NCBI GenBank assembly: GCA_027578815.1
Contig: JANBTH010000331.1
Span: forward strand, 1-20,477
Direction of reading: 5' to 3'
DNA: 20,477 nucleotides
DNA from: Coemansia sp. RSA 1804
Taxonomy: Eukaryota; Kickxellomycota; Kickxellomycetes; Kickxellales; Kickxellaceae
The position numbers were made by a program, and so were the translations under genes. How positions within the stretch are numbered: the first letter of the stretch is position 1; the number at the start of each line of letters is the position of its first letter. Under the pieces are notes generated by a model, which was not told the origin of the DNA, made no database searches, and saw only the letters and a list, made by a program, of their open reading frames with translations. Below are positions 1 to 8,440 of this stretch, one piece after another.

Positions 1-643
1 TTTCATTACGCATTATTGACACTTCTTTTGCTGCCCACATATTATACCCTAATATTGCACAAATTGCACCCAGCCCCTTTCTTTCTTTCTATTTGTTCTT
101 GACATTTTCCTAATCTTTTTAAACCACCTCTTTTCCTTTTGTTTGACTGACAAGGCATCATGTAATACAAACAACTTACCTATGAACTACTGCAATTTGT
201 GAGCCTTCTGGCAGATGAACAGTTTAGTATCGGCAGTGTCAACTGTCTGCATTGCTGCAACATGCAAACAGCGTCTGATATATTGTTGCGTGTCTTGCGT
301 TAAGGAAAAAAGAGACTCATTACTGGTTAAACGATTACAAACAATGTTAGAATATGTATTCTCCGCAGGTAGTGTGGAAATACAAAATATATGTTGTCCG
401 ATATATAGATGACTAAAAAGGCCAATCCGGATCTTACGTTAAATCTTCAAAAGCCTATGCTTCATATACTCATGATATGTCTGAGAACTACAGCATATGA
501 CAGAAACGGAAGTCATATGTCAGGTGGTGGGAAATATATAACCAAAAGCCCAATAAAGTTAATTAATATGGATATAAACACTGAAGGAGAGCTCAACAAA
601 AAAATTTCACACTGGGAAGGCTAGAACTTCGCTGTAGGTCGAA

Positions 644-650
644 TATATAA
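644..650 (+). promoter_or_regulatory. candidate TATA box (TATATAA)
   Basis: TATATAA lies about 114 nt upstream of the ATG at 764 and is followed by a strongly pyrimidine-rich stretch (about 670-732), as is common in fungal 5' leaders. A TATA-to-ATG distance of this order is also seen for the two secreted-peptide genes at the other end of the window. It supports a possible small transcription unit but proves nothing alone. Confidence 0.3.
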
Positions 651-763
651 ACGCAAGATTGTCCGCAAAGCTTTCTTGCTATCTTTCCTATTTTTCATCT
701 TATTCTTCATTTTAGCTTATCGCTTCATTCCAGAACACTACTATAAAAGCCTATATTTTTGAT

Positions 764-955
764 ATGAGTAGTTCTAAAATAGAAGCACTTAGAAGGAAAG
801 TTGACATTGGTATCAGAGCTCTAGGCGCAGCTGCCAGAAGTGGAAGCCGGGGGTTATCGATGTACTAACTAGTCAGCTTGGACGAAATAAAAAAACTGCA
901 GCCCAACTTGACAAAACCTTTAACCCTACAAATACCGGCGGCGCCAAATAAATAA
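764..955 (+). CDS. possible tiny spliced gene (42 aa), speculative
   Basis: An ATG at 764 opens a frame that stops after 34 codons if unspliced. Removing 810-872, a 63-nt stretch starting GTATCA, containing TACTAAC at 863-869 and ending CTAG, joins 15 codons plus one base to a second segment that runs open to a TAA at 953-955. This gives a 42-residue Lys/Leu-rich product. TACTAAC is the optimal yeast branch-point sequence, but here its branch A is only four bases from the terminal G, much closer than in most fungi. Very short branch-to-acceptor distances are known in Yarrowia. I recognise no homologue. The unspliced 34-aa version or no gene at all are real alternatives. Confidence 0.18.
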
Positions 956-1386
956 ACTCAAGAATATGCGTGGTTAGGATATATGTCTATGTTTCTAAAT
1001 TTCAACTATTATGTCTAGTTAAACATTTGGTTACCTTTTTTGCTGGTCAGGCATAGAAATAAATACTACAAAACCCGAGTAATATTCTTTTGTTTGCTAG
1101 CTGCAAAAACATATGCAGTCACTGTTGCTTATAGCGATATAGTTAAATACTTAATACATAGTGAATAACTAAAGTTACATGAATGCAATAAAACAAAAAT
1201 AGAAACGGGAGCACAGCTTATTAGCAAAAAAGGTAATGCTTAGAATAAAACATTCTGGCGTTAATTGACATGGTTGATTTGCATTCTAAAGGGCGGCCCC
1301 GCTTTTGGCGTGTGTAAAGTTTATAGAAATATACACTAAAACACCATACGAAATGCATGACGTAGTATTAGTAGTAGGCGAGGAGC

Positions 1387-4362
1387 TCAGAACAGAGACT
1401 TTGCGAACCGGTTCATCTTCGTGTCCCTGGTCCTTGCTTTGGTCTTGATACTGTGGGTCCAGTAATCGATCTGGTGGGAAACATCGATCCGCACACGAGA
1501 CGCCGCCAGGCACAGCGCATCAAGGGCCTGCAGGGTCGGGGTCTGGCCCAGCCCGTGCATCAGATCCAGAACCTCCAACGCCCACCGCACACGCTCTCGC
1601 GACTGAGATTGTTGCGAATGGTTGCCAGACAGCACTCTGATCAGCAACGAGTTGAATGACGCTGTGGCATGCGTTGCGACAATAGGGTAGCGTGTAGCCA
1701 GCTCCTTCCACTTCGTGTACACGCACGCGCACACGTCGCACCGCTGGCTGTGCTGTGATGTGGATGCCTCGGTTGCTGTGCTGGCTCTCAGCGCCAGCTC
1801 GAGGAACTGGTAGAACGTTTGCATCACGTTCTCCCTGCCAAGCGGCGACACCGGCTCCTTGGCCGATAATGCCGAGTCAACGGCCCTGAACCCCAGCAGA
1901 ACCCACTGCTCGGCCGTGCTGGCCAATAGAAGATGCTTGCCGTTTGCTCTTGGAGTGGCGACCGACCGAATCGCGGTGCTGAGGCACTGCACACACGATT
2001 TGGTGTCAAGGATCCCCAAGCTGCTCCACCGCTCGACAAAGTCAGCAACGCTATCCGTCTTGGCGACGCTGCCAGCTTCCTGTGGAAGTGGATCCACCAA
2101 AGCATCAGAACCAGCAGCCACCTCCACCTCCTCTTGTGCCAGATACGCTACATACGGAGACACACAGTCGACGAGCGGATTTTTCTGCGCACCCAGGTCC
2201 GTGGGCGGGGCCACGCTGGGCAGCTTCCATCCCACGGACTGCGGAGTATGCGCACGACGAACGATACGCAAAACATACTGATCGCCGTCGAGAAACCTTT
2301 GTTCAAACGAGGCCGCCAGAGAACGGAGCATCCTCCGATCGCGCAGAACATCGGCGGCTGCCGCAAACGCAGACCGGTAGAGCGCAGCTGACACCGGGAT
2401 GTCCGGCGTTTCCAAGAACGCATTGACTGCAACAACAAGTGCCGCAGGACCTGCTTGTTGCTGTTGTTGTTGCTGTTGTTGCTGATGAGCGTGTCTCCAG
2501 CACAGCTGGCTGATAACAGTCCCAAATGACATGACAACCGCGCTCTTCGTGCACTTTTGAATGTCAGCGGGTTTTGATCGCTCGAACCCGCTGGCCTGCA
2601 AGCTCTGGCCCGCCCTTGAGATCGGCTCCATTGCAAAGTTGATCATATAGTCAAGGCGGTCGGAGACTGCGGGGATGTTACCGCTTTTGCTTCCGTGCCT
2701 CAGCCCAACGTATCCCCCGGTAAACAGCTCAAGAAACGCCTCCATTGCCGCAGGATCCGCGTGTGCTGCCACAAAGGCCGACACCGCCTGCAGATCATCA
2801 GCAGCCAGCGCAAAGGGCGTTGACTCAAAGTTGCGCTTGACAAAGAGTGCGAAGCGCTGCAACTCGCCCGAGATCACGTCCGTGGCAACAGCATCAGCAG
2901 AAGCATCAGCAGGAGAGGAGAAATTGGGGTGATGTGGAGGAACCGTCTGGACCAGATTGCGTAGCCACATCAGAGCCAGCCTCTGACTCAACCCATGCTC
3001 TCCCACGAACATGGGCTCCACAACCGCAAACAACCGGGCAAACCTGCTCCACCCAAGAGCAAGCCGCAGCTGCCACGACATGCGCGGAGGGACCAGTGGG
3101 TTGGAGGAAGGGGATTTGAGCAGTTCACGCAGCTCGGCTGTTGCGTCGATTGCGGGCGCCGCAGGGAACGCGGTACGGAGGATCTCGCGCGCCCGGAGAT
3201 CGTTTTCCAGCGAGATACGCGACGCTGCGGCTGGGCCACGAAACCACCGTCCTCTCAGCAAGAAACGCGACCACCACGACCGGGCTGACGACAGAGCGTT
3301 TATCGGAGGCGGGGGAGTTATCAGAGACCCGACCATCGAGTACCGCAGCAGAACATGGAACGCCAGGGCCAGCAACGAAACAGTCGTTGCAACGATTGTC
3401 ATCCGTCCAACAATGTCGGTGGTGGCAAAGAGCACGGCATTCTCGGCCAGAAGCCATTTCCCAACGATCAACACAAGCGTCACAAACACGGTGTACTCGA
3501 CCACCTTGATTAGCAGACGCAGCATACGGTACCTGTGCACAACATCGTTTGTGACGTCTTCGGCCGACCGGTAGTCTGCCAGTCGTGAGTCGACAAGATC
3601 GGCCAGAGCCTTGAGATCGGTGGAGCTAGGCGGAAGAGCTGTTTTTCTAAGATAGTTCGAGTAACTGCTGGCCGAAGCAGAAACCGTGGCTTTGTCTATG
3701 GAGAACCTGAGCAGCGCCAGTTGTTGCGCAGAATAAACCGAGGCCGGGGTTTGCGTCCACCGCCACCACCGGCTGTTGACGAGTGTTCGCTGGGTGATAT
3801 CGGGGCGCGCCAAGCGTGCGTAGAACTCCAGGTACCGGACAAACAGGGCGACTGGGACGTATGGGTCTGTGCTGCTGACAAGCTTTCTTCCCAGACGGTC
3901 AGCGGCCTGGAAAACGCTGACAGTCAGGCGATCGTCAGTCGTTGCACTGCTGGTACTATTACTGTTGTAGAAGGAGTAATAGCGGTCGGAGGATACCGCC
4001 TTCTCGCACTCGGCCAGCAGACTCAGAGCCTCAGCCTCGGTCTTGCTGTTCCACTTCTGTTCCGTCAGATCCTTTGCCCTCTGGACGATATCGGCAATAT
4101 TTTGGTGCAAGAGCGTGGTGGAGCACTGGTGATGTTCAGGTGACTGGCCTTTAGTGTTCCGAACAGGTACGCTGTGTTGTGGTGGTGGTTTTAATTCTGG
4201 CCTCATTGAGGAAAGTTGTCGTCGCCGCCTGGCTGCTAGATTCACTATTGTGTTAGAAGCGCAGCGTGGCCAATCGCGATAAACGCCGAATCTTCGAGAA
4301 ATTCCAACAGAGAAGGAACTCCCGTGCGCGGATCTCGCAAAGACCGGCACTAACCGAGACAT
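1387..4362 (-). CDS. unrecognised 991-aa protein, probably mitochondrial membrane protein with poly-Gln tract
   Basis: I do not recognise this protein as a known family. The first roughly 55 residues are rich in Arg, Ser and Ala and nearly free of acidic residues, as in a mitochondrial presequence. Two hydrophobic segments at about 284-303 and 320-345 are separated by a short polar loop and look like a membrane hairpin. The following few hundred residues are Ala/Leu/Arg-rich and probably helical. Ten consecutive glutamines occupy about 627-636, encoded by a CAA/CAG run at 2455-2484. The last 150 residues look like helical-repeat (possibly PPR-like) sequence, but no repeat is clear enough to call. 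The start is the first ATG and gives the basic leader. It is divergent from XRCC2 across 295 bp. Many open antisense frames here are products of GC-rich codons. It is a real gene by length and composition; its function is unknown. Confidence 0.8.
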   Translation of the reverse strand: MSRLVPVFARSAHGSSFSVGISRRFGVYRDWPRCASNTIVNLAARRRRQLSSMRPELKPPPQHSVPVRNTKGQSPEHHQCSTTLLHQNIADIVQRAKDLTEQKWNSKTEAEALSLLAECEKAVSSDRYYSFYNSNSTSSATTDDRLTVSVFQAADRLGRKLVSSTDPYVPVALFVRYLEFYARLARPDITQRTLVNSRWWRWTQTPASVYSAQQLALLRFSIDKATVSASASSYSNYLRKTALPPSSTDLKALADLVDSRLADYRSAEDVTNDVVHRYRMLRLLIKVVEYTVFVTLVLIVGKWLLAENAVLFATTDIVGRMTIVATTVSLLALAFHVLLRYSMVGSLITPPPPINALSSARSWWSRFLLRGRWFRGPAAASRISLENDLRAREILRTAFPAAPAIDATAELRELLKSPSSNPLVPPRMSWQLRLALGWSRFARLFAVVEPMFVGEHGLSQRLALMWLRNLVQTVPPHHPNFSSPADASADAVATDVISGELQRFALFVKRNFESTPFALAADDLQAVSAFVAAHADPAAMEAFLELFTGGYVGLRHGSKSGNIPAVSDRLDYMINFAMEPISRAGQSLQASGFERSKPADIQKCTKSAVVMSFGTVISQLCWRHAHQQQQQQQQQQAGPAALVVAVNAFLETPDIPVSAALYRSAFAAAADVLRDRRMLRSLAASFEQRFLDGDQYVLRIVRRAHTPQSVGWKLPSVAPPTDLGAQKNPLVDCVSPYVAYLAQEEVEVAAGSDALVDPLPQEAGSVAKTDSVADFVERWSSLGILDTKSCVQCLSTAIRSVATPRANGKHLLLASTAEQWVLLGFRAVDSALSAKEPVSPLGRENVMQTFYQFLELALRASTATEASTSQHSQRCDVCACVYTKWKELATRYPIVATHATASFNSLLIRVLSGNHSQQSQSRERVRWALEVLDLMHGLGQTPTLQALDALCLAASRVRIDVSHQIDYWTHSIKTKARTRDTKMNRFAKSLF
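2455..2484 (-). repeat. CAR trinucleotide run encoding Gln10
   Basis: Ten in-frame CAA/CAG codons on the minus strand (read as TTG/CTG on the plus strand) encode an uninterrupted Gln10 in the 991-aa protein. The codons are mixed, so this is an aged rather than pure trinucleotide repeat. Length polymorphism between strains is plausible. Confidence 0.9.
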
Positions 4363-4657
4363 TACGATTATCGTGGAGGGAAATGAAAATATTTACAACA
4401 GCTTTGAGAAATACAAACACAAGAAATGAGGATTCTAATTAAAGAAAATTGAAAAAAGGGAGTGGTAAAAAGAAACGTGTGTGCGTAAAGTGGGGGTTGA
4501 TAAAATTATCAGTTTCAAGGCGTATTATTTCTTTTTTTTGTTCTTTTTCTTGCGCAGTCAATTTTCTAACGCACATAAAAACGATATATATTTGCATTGC
4601 GAGCAAATTGGCATTTTCCGAGAGCTTTTAGAAGGTGGCCAACGGAACAAGCAGAGA
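4363..4657. promoter_or_regulatory. shared divergent spacer between the 991-aa gene and XRCC2
   Basis: This 295-bp AT-rich spacer separates two divergent start codons and must hold both promoters. It contains A-rich and T-rich runs, with a long T-tract around 4528-4552. I see no clear TATA box. An in-frame upstream ATG at 4481 would add 59 residues to XRCC2, but they look like translated leader (Phe/Tyr-rich). Confidence 0.5.
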
Positions 4658-5656
4658 ATGGCGTCGGAGGTAGACCGACTGTTGTCACAGATACGCAGTG
4701 AAACCGCGCGCGAGCTGTTTGAGAGCAGGCAGGGACTGGCGACCGGGATCCAGCCGATCGATGAGGCCATAGCAGAGGCAGGCAGGTCGAGTACCGACGC
4801 CGCACTCATCGAGTGCGTAGGGGCACCAGGCAGTGGGAAGACCCATGTTCTGTGGCACATCTGCGCAATGGCAGCGATGCCGCAGGCAGAGCTTGGCGGA
4901 GCAAACAGACATGTCCTGTTGGTCGACATTGACGGGCGTGCGGATCTGTGGATGCTGGCACAGCACATGGAGGGTGTCTACGGAGAGGCGATGCGTAGTG
5001 TCCGGGGCGGAAATGGCGGGACGGAGGAGGCCAGACGTGCCACCGAAGCGGCTGTGCGGGAAGCACTCGGCCGGGTGCACCTCTTCTCGCCAGACAGCAC
5101 CAGCTCCCTGATTGCAACACTTGCGCTGGTGCCAAAGTACCTGGCCGAGCGGCAGATCAGGGGGCGCGTGGTTCTGCTGATTGACGGGCTGGGAAGCAAC
5201 TACGGGTTTGAGCGCAAGGAGGCGACGCACGTGCGCATGGCCAGCAAAAGCGCAACGCCCTGGTTCCGCACGCAGCAGACGCTTGTGGCCACGATCCAGC
5301 GGCTGCACCAGCACACCAGCTGTCTGACGGTTGCCACCTCGCTGCTCATGCTTCCGGCGACGGCGGCGGCGGGAGGGTCGTCTCAGGAGCATGCAAGATC
5401 CGACGGTACCCGCCAACGCACGGTCCGTCTTGAGAACGGCGAGCTGTTCCGCGACCACATGATTCCGCGGTGGCTGAACGTGGTCTCCGGCTCGTTTGTG
5501 CTTGAGAAGACTGCGTCTGAGCCAGACCGCTCATCAACTGCAATATCGATTGCACCCATTGACAGCCACTCATGGCTGACGCTGACTGACAAGCGGCTGG
5601 TTGTTCGTGTCGGGGACCACGGTTTGCTGCTGGATCGGCCAAGGCCGCAAGAATAG
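4658..5656 (+). CDS. XRCC2: XRCC2-like RAD51 paralogue, DNA repair ATPase
   Basis: This is a RAD51-family ATPase resembling XRCC2, which with RAD51B, RAD51C and RAD51D promotes RAD51 loading in homologous recombination; the fission-yeast counterpart is Rlp1. With the start at 4658 the protein is 332 aa (human XRCC2 is about 280). Walker A (GAPGSGKT) is at residues 55-62. A strand ending LLVDID at 87-92 matches the family's FIDTD segment, and Walker B (VVLLID) is at 171-176. The stretch HLFSPDSTSSLIATL at 141-155 aligns with the XRCC2 region before Walker B, and TVATSLLM at 224-231 with its FATTQT strand. Residues 235-257 form a low-complexity insert. I chose ATG 4658 over ATG 4481 because the extra 59 residues are Phe/Tyr-rich and not family-like. 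XRCC2 is preferred over RAD51D because of the short C-terminal architecture and these local matches. Confidence 0.85.
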   Translation: MASEVDRLLSQIRSETARELFESRQGLATGIQPIDEAIAEAGRSSTDAALIECVGAPGSGKTHVLWHICAMAAMPQAELGGANRHVLLVDIDGRADLWMLAQHMEGVYGEAMRSVRGGNGGTEEARRATEAAVREALGRVHLFSPDSTSSLIATLALVPKYLAERQIRGRVVLLIDGLGSNYGFERKEATHVRMASKSATPWFRTQQTLVATIQRLHQHTSCLTVATSLLMLPATAAAGGSSQEHARSDGTRQRTVRLENGELFRDHMIPRWLNVVSGSFVLEKTASEPDRSSTAISIAPIDSHSWLTLTDKRLVVRVGDHGLLLDRPRPQE

Positions 5657-6621
5657 GCGCTGTCTTTTTGGCTACTGCCGTTGTTGTTGCGGCTCGAGCT
5701 CGGCAAACTACTGCGCTGCCATTGCTTTCCTGGACAGCGGTGGTACTGCTTCTGCTGCTGAGGGCAACCGGGAATTAGACCAGTCCCAGACAGCGTGGCG
5801 AGCAGCGGCTCGTGGCCGACCTACACTTCTGCGCTTCCCACGTTTTCAAGCATTTCTTCCTTGTCTGGCGGATGATGGATAATGGACAACGGAGCCCGTA
5901 CTCCATACGCGGGCCAGCAAGCCACTGTAGCGGAATCGCCTGCCCGTCATTACCGTTGAGAAAAAGACACAGGCTTGGCAGATGTCGTGAAGGGAGGAGG
6001 CGGATCTGACCACGAAAAAGAGGGGAGCAAGATTTCCATATTCCTCTCCTGTTTCTCCCCGATCCCGTTCGTCATTCTCCCAACGTGCTTCGGCAGCAGA
6101 TTTGGTGCTGCAACAGTGCGACACTATCGAGTCGTGTGGCGAGACTGCAAACCGAAACATCCTTTTATTCATTCTTTTTTTCTTTCTTGATCCATATCCC
6201 CTCACTCCCCTCCGCCCAGTAAAAGGGATACACGTCTCTGGCAACGCAAGGAGAAAAAGACAAAACAAAACAAACAAACAAGCAAACTGACTACTTGCTG
6301 CAACCGCCTCTTCTTACAACAAACACCCCCCAAAGAAGGCAAAAGAAAGGCAAGACCAGAGAAATTTTACTTTAGGCTTTGGGTTTTCGTTCGCATCCTT
6401 TCTCTCTTCTGCCTATTCTCTTTATCTATCTATCTATCTGTCCAGGATTTTGGTTGTTTTGCGTTCCGCTCTGCTGTTCCCCTTAGCACGTAGAGCAACA
6501 ACAAGAACGAGAAGGTAACAAGAACGCAAGCCAGAGGAACGCTCAGAGTCCTTTTTTCACTAGGTTTCTTCTCCTTCCGTGTCTGAGGATAAAAAAAAAG
6601 TCATCCCGTGCCCTCCTTGAC
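5657..6621. other. intergenic region and probable long leader of the methyltransferase gene
   Basis: This 965-bp spacer holds no convincing gene. The reading frames within it lack motifs. From about 6160 it becomes rich in C/T and A/G tracts, including a TATC microsatellite at 6423-6438, and looks like promoter plus 5' leader of a strongly expressed gene. No TATA box, tRNA or terminal repeat was recognised. Confidence 0.55.
6423..6438 (+). repeat. TATC x4 microsatellite
   Basis: Four perfect TATC units lie in a pyrimidine-rich stretch about 185 bp upstream of the methyltransferase start. This is a short tandem repeat, likely within the promoter or leader. Confidence 0.9.
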
Positions 6622-8142
6622 ATGCTGACCGACGGCCCCGAGCCAGCAGACGCTGCTCCAGCTCCGGCTGAGAAGCAGCAGAAGGCTCAGCAGCAGCCGC
6701 CGCCAAGCAAGCCGCTGGCGTGGACGCACAAGGCGGCGCGCGCCTTCTCGTCGCCAACGATCTACCCGCCCACGCTCCCGTTCGAGTGCGGAGGCGCGCG
6801 CGAGTACAGCAGCTATCTCCTGTACGCGCTGATAGCCGGGGTGCCGTACATGCTAAAGCGCATGATTGGGTTTTCTCTGGGAACGTACTTTGTGGTGGCG
6901 GCCATCCTGGCGCTCCCAATCGGCGGACTGACGCTTCTTGTGCACTCGTGGATCGTCAGCACTCCCACCGAGCAGATCTGCGCGCTTCCCAACGACCCAA
7001 TCGAGTCGTACATGACGATTCTGGACAAGGAGCTCAAGGCGAAGTACAACGGATACACCAAGATCCCGATGGAGGAGTTTTTCGAAAGCTACTTTGACGG
7101 CGACATCGATCTGACCGGCGATGCGCTGGCGATCTTCGAGAACCGCTACGACTGGGCTGTTTTCCCTATCACGATCCGCGCTGCCAAGTTCTTTGTGCTG
7201 CAGCTGATCCCAGAGCTGGTGTGGCATTCCAAGAAGCAGGACGAGACGCAGGTGCGCGACCACTACGACCGCGGAGACGACTTTTACGCCGCCTTCCTGG
7301 GCGACCGCATGACGTACACGTCGGCGCTTGTAGGCGACCCAAGCAAGCGCGAGACGCTGGAGGAGATGCAGGACAACAAGATGCGCGACGTGTGCGAGCG
7401 CGTCGGAATGCGCGCCGGCGACCGCCATCTGGACATTGGGTGCGGCTGGGGAACGCTCGTGGCCTACGCTGCCAAGAACTACGGCACCGACTCTGTGGGC
7501 GTCACGCTGGGCCGCAACCAGACCGTCTATGGCAACGACCAGGCTGCCAGGTGGGGCGTCGGCGACTCGGCTCGTCTGCTGTGCATGGACTACCGCGACA
7601 TTCCGCGCCGCCCGCGCTACAACCGCATCACGTGCCTGGAGATGGCCGAGCACGTTGGCGTGCGCAAGTTCAAGGAGTTCCTGCTGCAGGTGCGCGACAT
7701 GCTGGACGACGACGGGCTGTTCTATCTGCAGATTGCCGGACTGCGCGGGTCGTGGCAGTACGAGGACTTTACGTGGGGCCTGTTTATGGCAAAGTACATT
7801 TTCCCGGGAGCCGATGCGTCGTGTCCGCTCAACTGGGTTATTGGGCAGCTCGAGGCCACTGGGTTCGAGGTGCGCTCCACGCAGACCATCGGCATCCATT
7901 ACTCCGTCACCATCGGCCGGTGGTACGAGAACTGGATGCGCAACAAGGACACGATCGTCAAGTCCTACGGCAAGCGCTGGTTCCGTATCTGGGAGATCTT
8001 TCTGGCCTGGTCCATCATCATTGCGCGCCAGGGCTCGTCCACCTGCTTCCAGATCCTGGCTCACAAGAACCGCAATGCCTTTGACCGCAGTGCGCTGATG
8101 CGCGAGCCCTTTGGCTACGGCATGCCCAGCGGCTCCCTGTGA
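6622..8142 (+). CDS. sphingolipid C9-methyltransferase
   Basis: This 506-aa enzyme transfers a methyl group from S-adenosylmethionine to C9 of the 4,8-sphingadienine base of fungal glucosylceramides, acting at ER/Golgi-type membranes. Residues 1-30 are a disordered Ala/Pro/Gln-rich tail. Hydrophobic segments at about 62-80 and 84-112 fit the membrane anchors of this family. The cyclopropane-fatty-acid-synthase-type core follows: VRDHYDRGDDFY at 211-222, the SAM-binding motif I LDIGCGWGTL at 270-279, and LEMAEHVG at 339-346. Length is typical of the fungal Mts1/Smt1 proteins, and the N-terminal anchors distinguish it from soluble bacterial CFA synthases. Codons are strongly G/C-ending, suggesting high expression, which also creates a spurious 403-codon antisense frame. 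AATAAA at 8264-8269 is a plausible polyadenylation signal. Confidence 0.93.
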   Translation: MLTDGPEPADAAPAPAEKQQKAQQQPPPSKPLAWTHKAARAFSSPTIYPPTLPFECGGAREYSSYLLYALIAGVPYMLKRMIGFSLGTYFVVAAILALPIGGLTLLVHSWIVSTPTEQICALPNDPIESYMTILDKELKAKYNGYTKIPMEEFFESYFDGDIDLTGDALAIFENRYDWAVFPITIRAAKFFVLQLIPELVWHSKKQDETQVRDHYDRGDDFYAAFLGDRMTYTSALVGDPSKRETLEEMQDNKMRDVCERVGMRAGDRHLDIGCGWGTLVAYAAKNYGTDSVGVTLGRNQTVYGNDQAARWGVGDSARLLCMDYRDIPRRPRYNRITCLEMAEHVGVRKFKEFLLQVRDMLDDDGLFYLQIAGLRGSWQYEDFTWGLFMAKYIFPGADASCPLNWVIGQLEATGFEVRSTQTIGIHYSVTIGRWYENWMRNKDTIVKSYGKRWFRIWEIFLAWSIIIARQGSSTCFQILAHKNRNAFDRSALMREPFGYGMPSGSL

Positions 8143-8263
8143 GCTGGGCGGTTCTCCTTATGTTTTTTTTGCTTCGTTTTATGTTTATTAATGAAATGGC
8201 AGAAAGAAACCAGAGCCAAGAGGTAATCGCTTGGGCCTTCTCTGCTCAATTTGTTGTCGTGGG

Positions 8264-8269
8264 AATAAA
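8264..8269 (+). terminator. AATAAA polyadenylation signal after the methyltransferase gene
   Basis: The canonical AATAAA lies about 120 nt after the stop codon, in AT-rich DNA before the next gene. The spacer 8143-8440 otherwise shows only pyrimidine-rich promoter-like sequence. Confidence 0.5.
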
Positions 8270-8440
8270 TTAGTAATTAATGCTATGTGCGTTATCGCTT
8301 CCTCTCTATCTTTCTCTTCTCCGCTCTCGATGCAAAACTGGTTTCACTCTTTCTATTCCACACTTGCTTGTGTCTGACGATATACAACAACTGTATTCTA
8401 CTCGGATTTTTGCTCTTCACAGAATAAAGAGAGAAAGAGC

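Larger units (their letters stand above)
1..1386. other. AT-rich intergenic region
   Basis: This is AT-rich DNA with many stop codons. The short reading frames at 215-412 and 409-624 have no recognisable motif and unconvincing composition. A TATATAA at 644-650 is followed by about 80 nt of pyrimidine-rich DNA, a second TATAAAAG near 743-750 and an ATG at 764. This looks like a promoter plus leader and is treated separately as a weak gene candidate. From about 960 to 1386 I see only the AT-rich 3' flank of the minus-strand gene that ends at 1387. No tRNA, rRNA or mobile-element terminus was recognised. Confidence 0.6.

Noticed and set aside
215..624. Two short plus-strand frames near the left end
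   Set aside because: AT-rich DNA with no motif; the Cys-rich look of the first frame shows no ordered spacing and no signal-peptide architecture.
4481..4657. Upstream in-frame start adding 59 residues to XRCC2
   Set aside because: The extension is Phe/Tyr/Asn-rich AT-coded sequence unlike family N-termini; the ATG at 4658 starts the conserved-looking part.
4685..5458. 257-codon minus-strand frame antisense to XRCC2
   Set aside because: It lies wholly within the XRCC2 coding sequence, which carries the Walker motifs, and has no recognisable domain.
6853..8064. 403-codon minus-strand open frame antisense to the sphingolipid methyltransferase
   Set aside because: The sense strand is a clear enzyme with G/C-ending codons, which removes stops from this antisense frame. 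The translated product is His/Val/Leu-rich with no domain. It is a codon-bias shadow.
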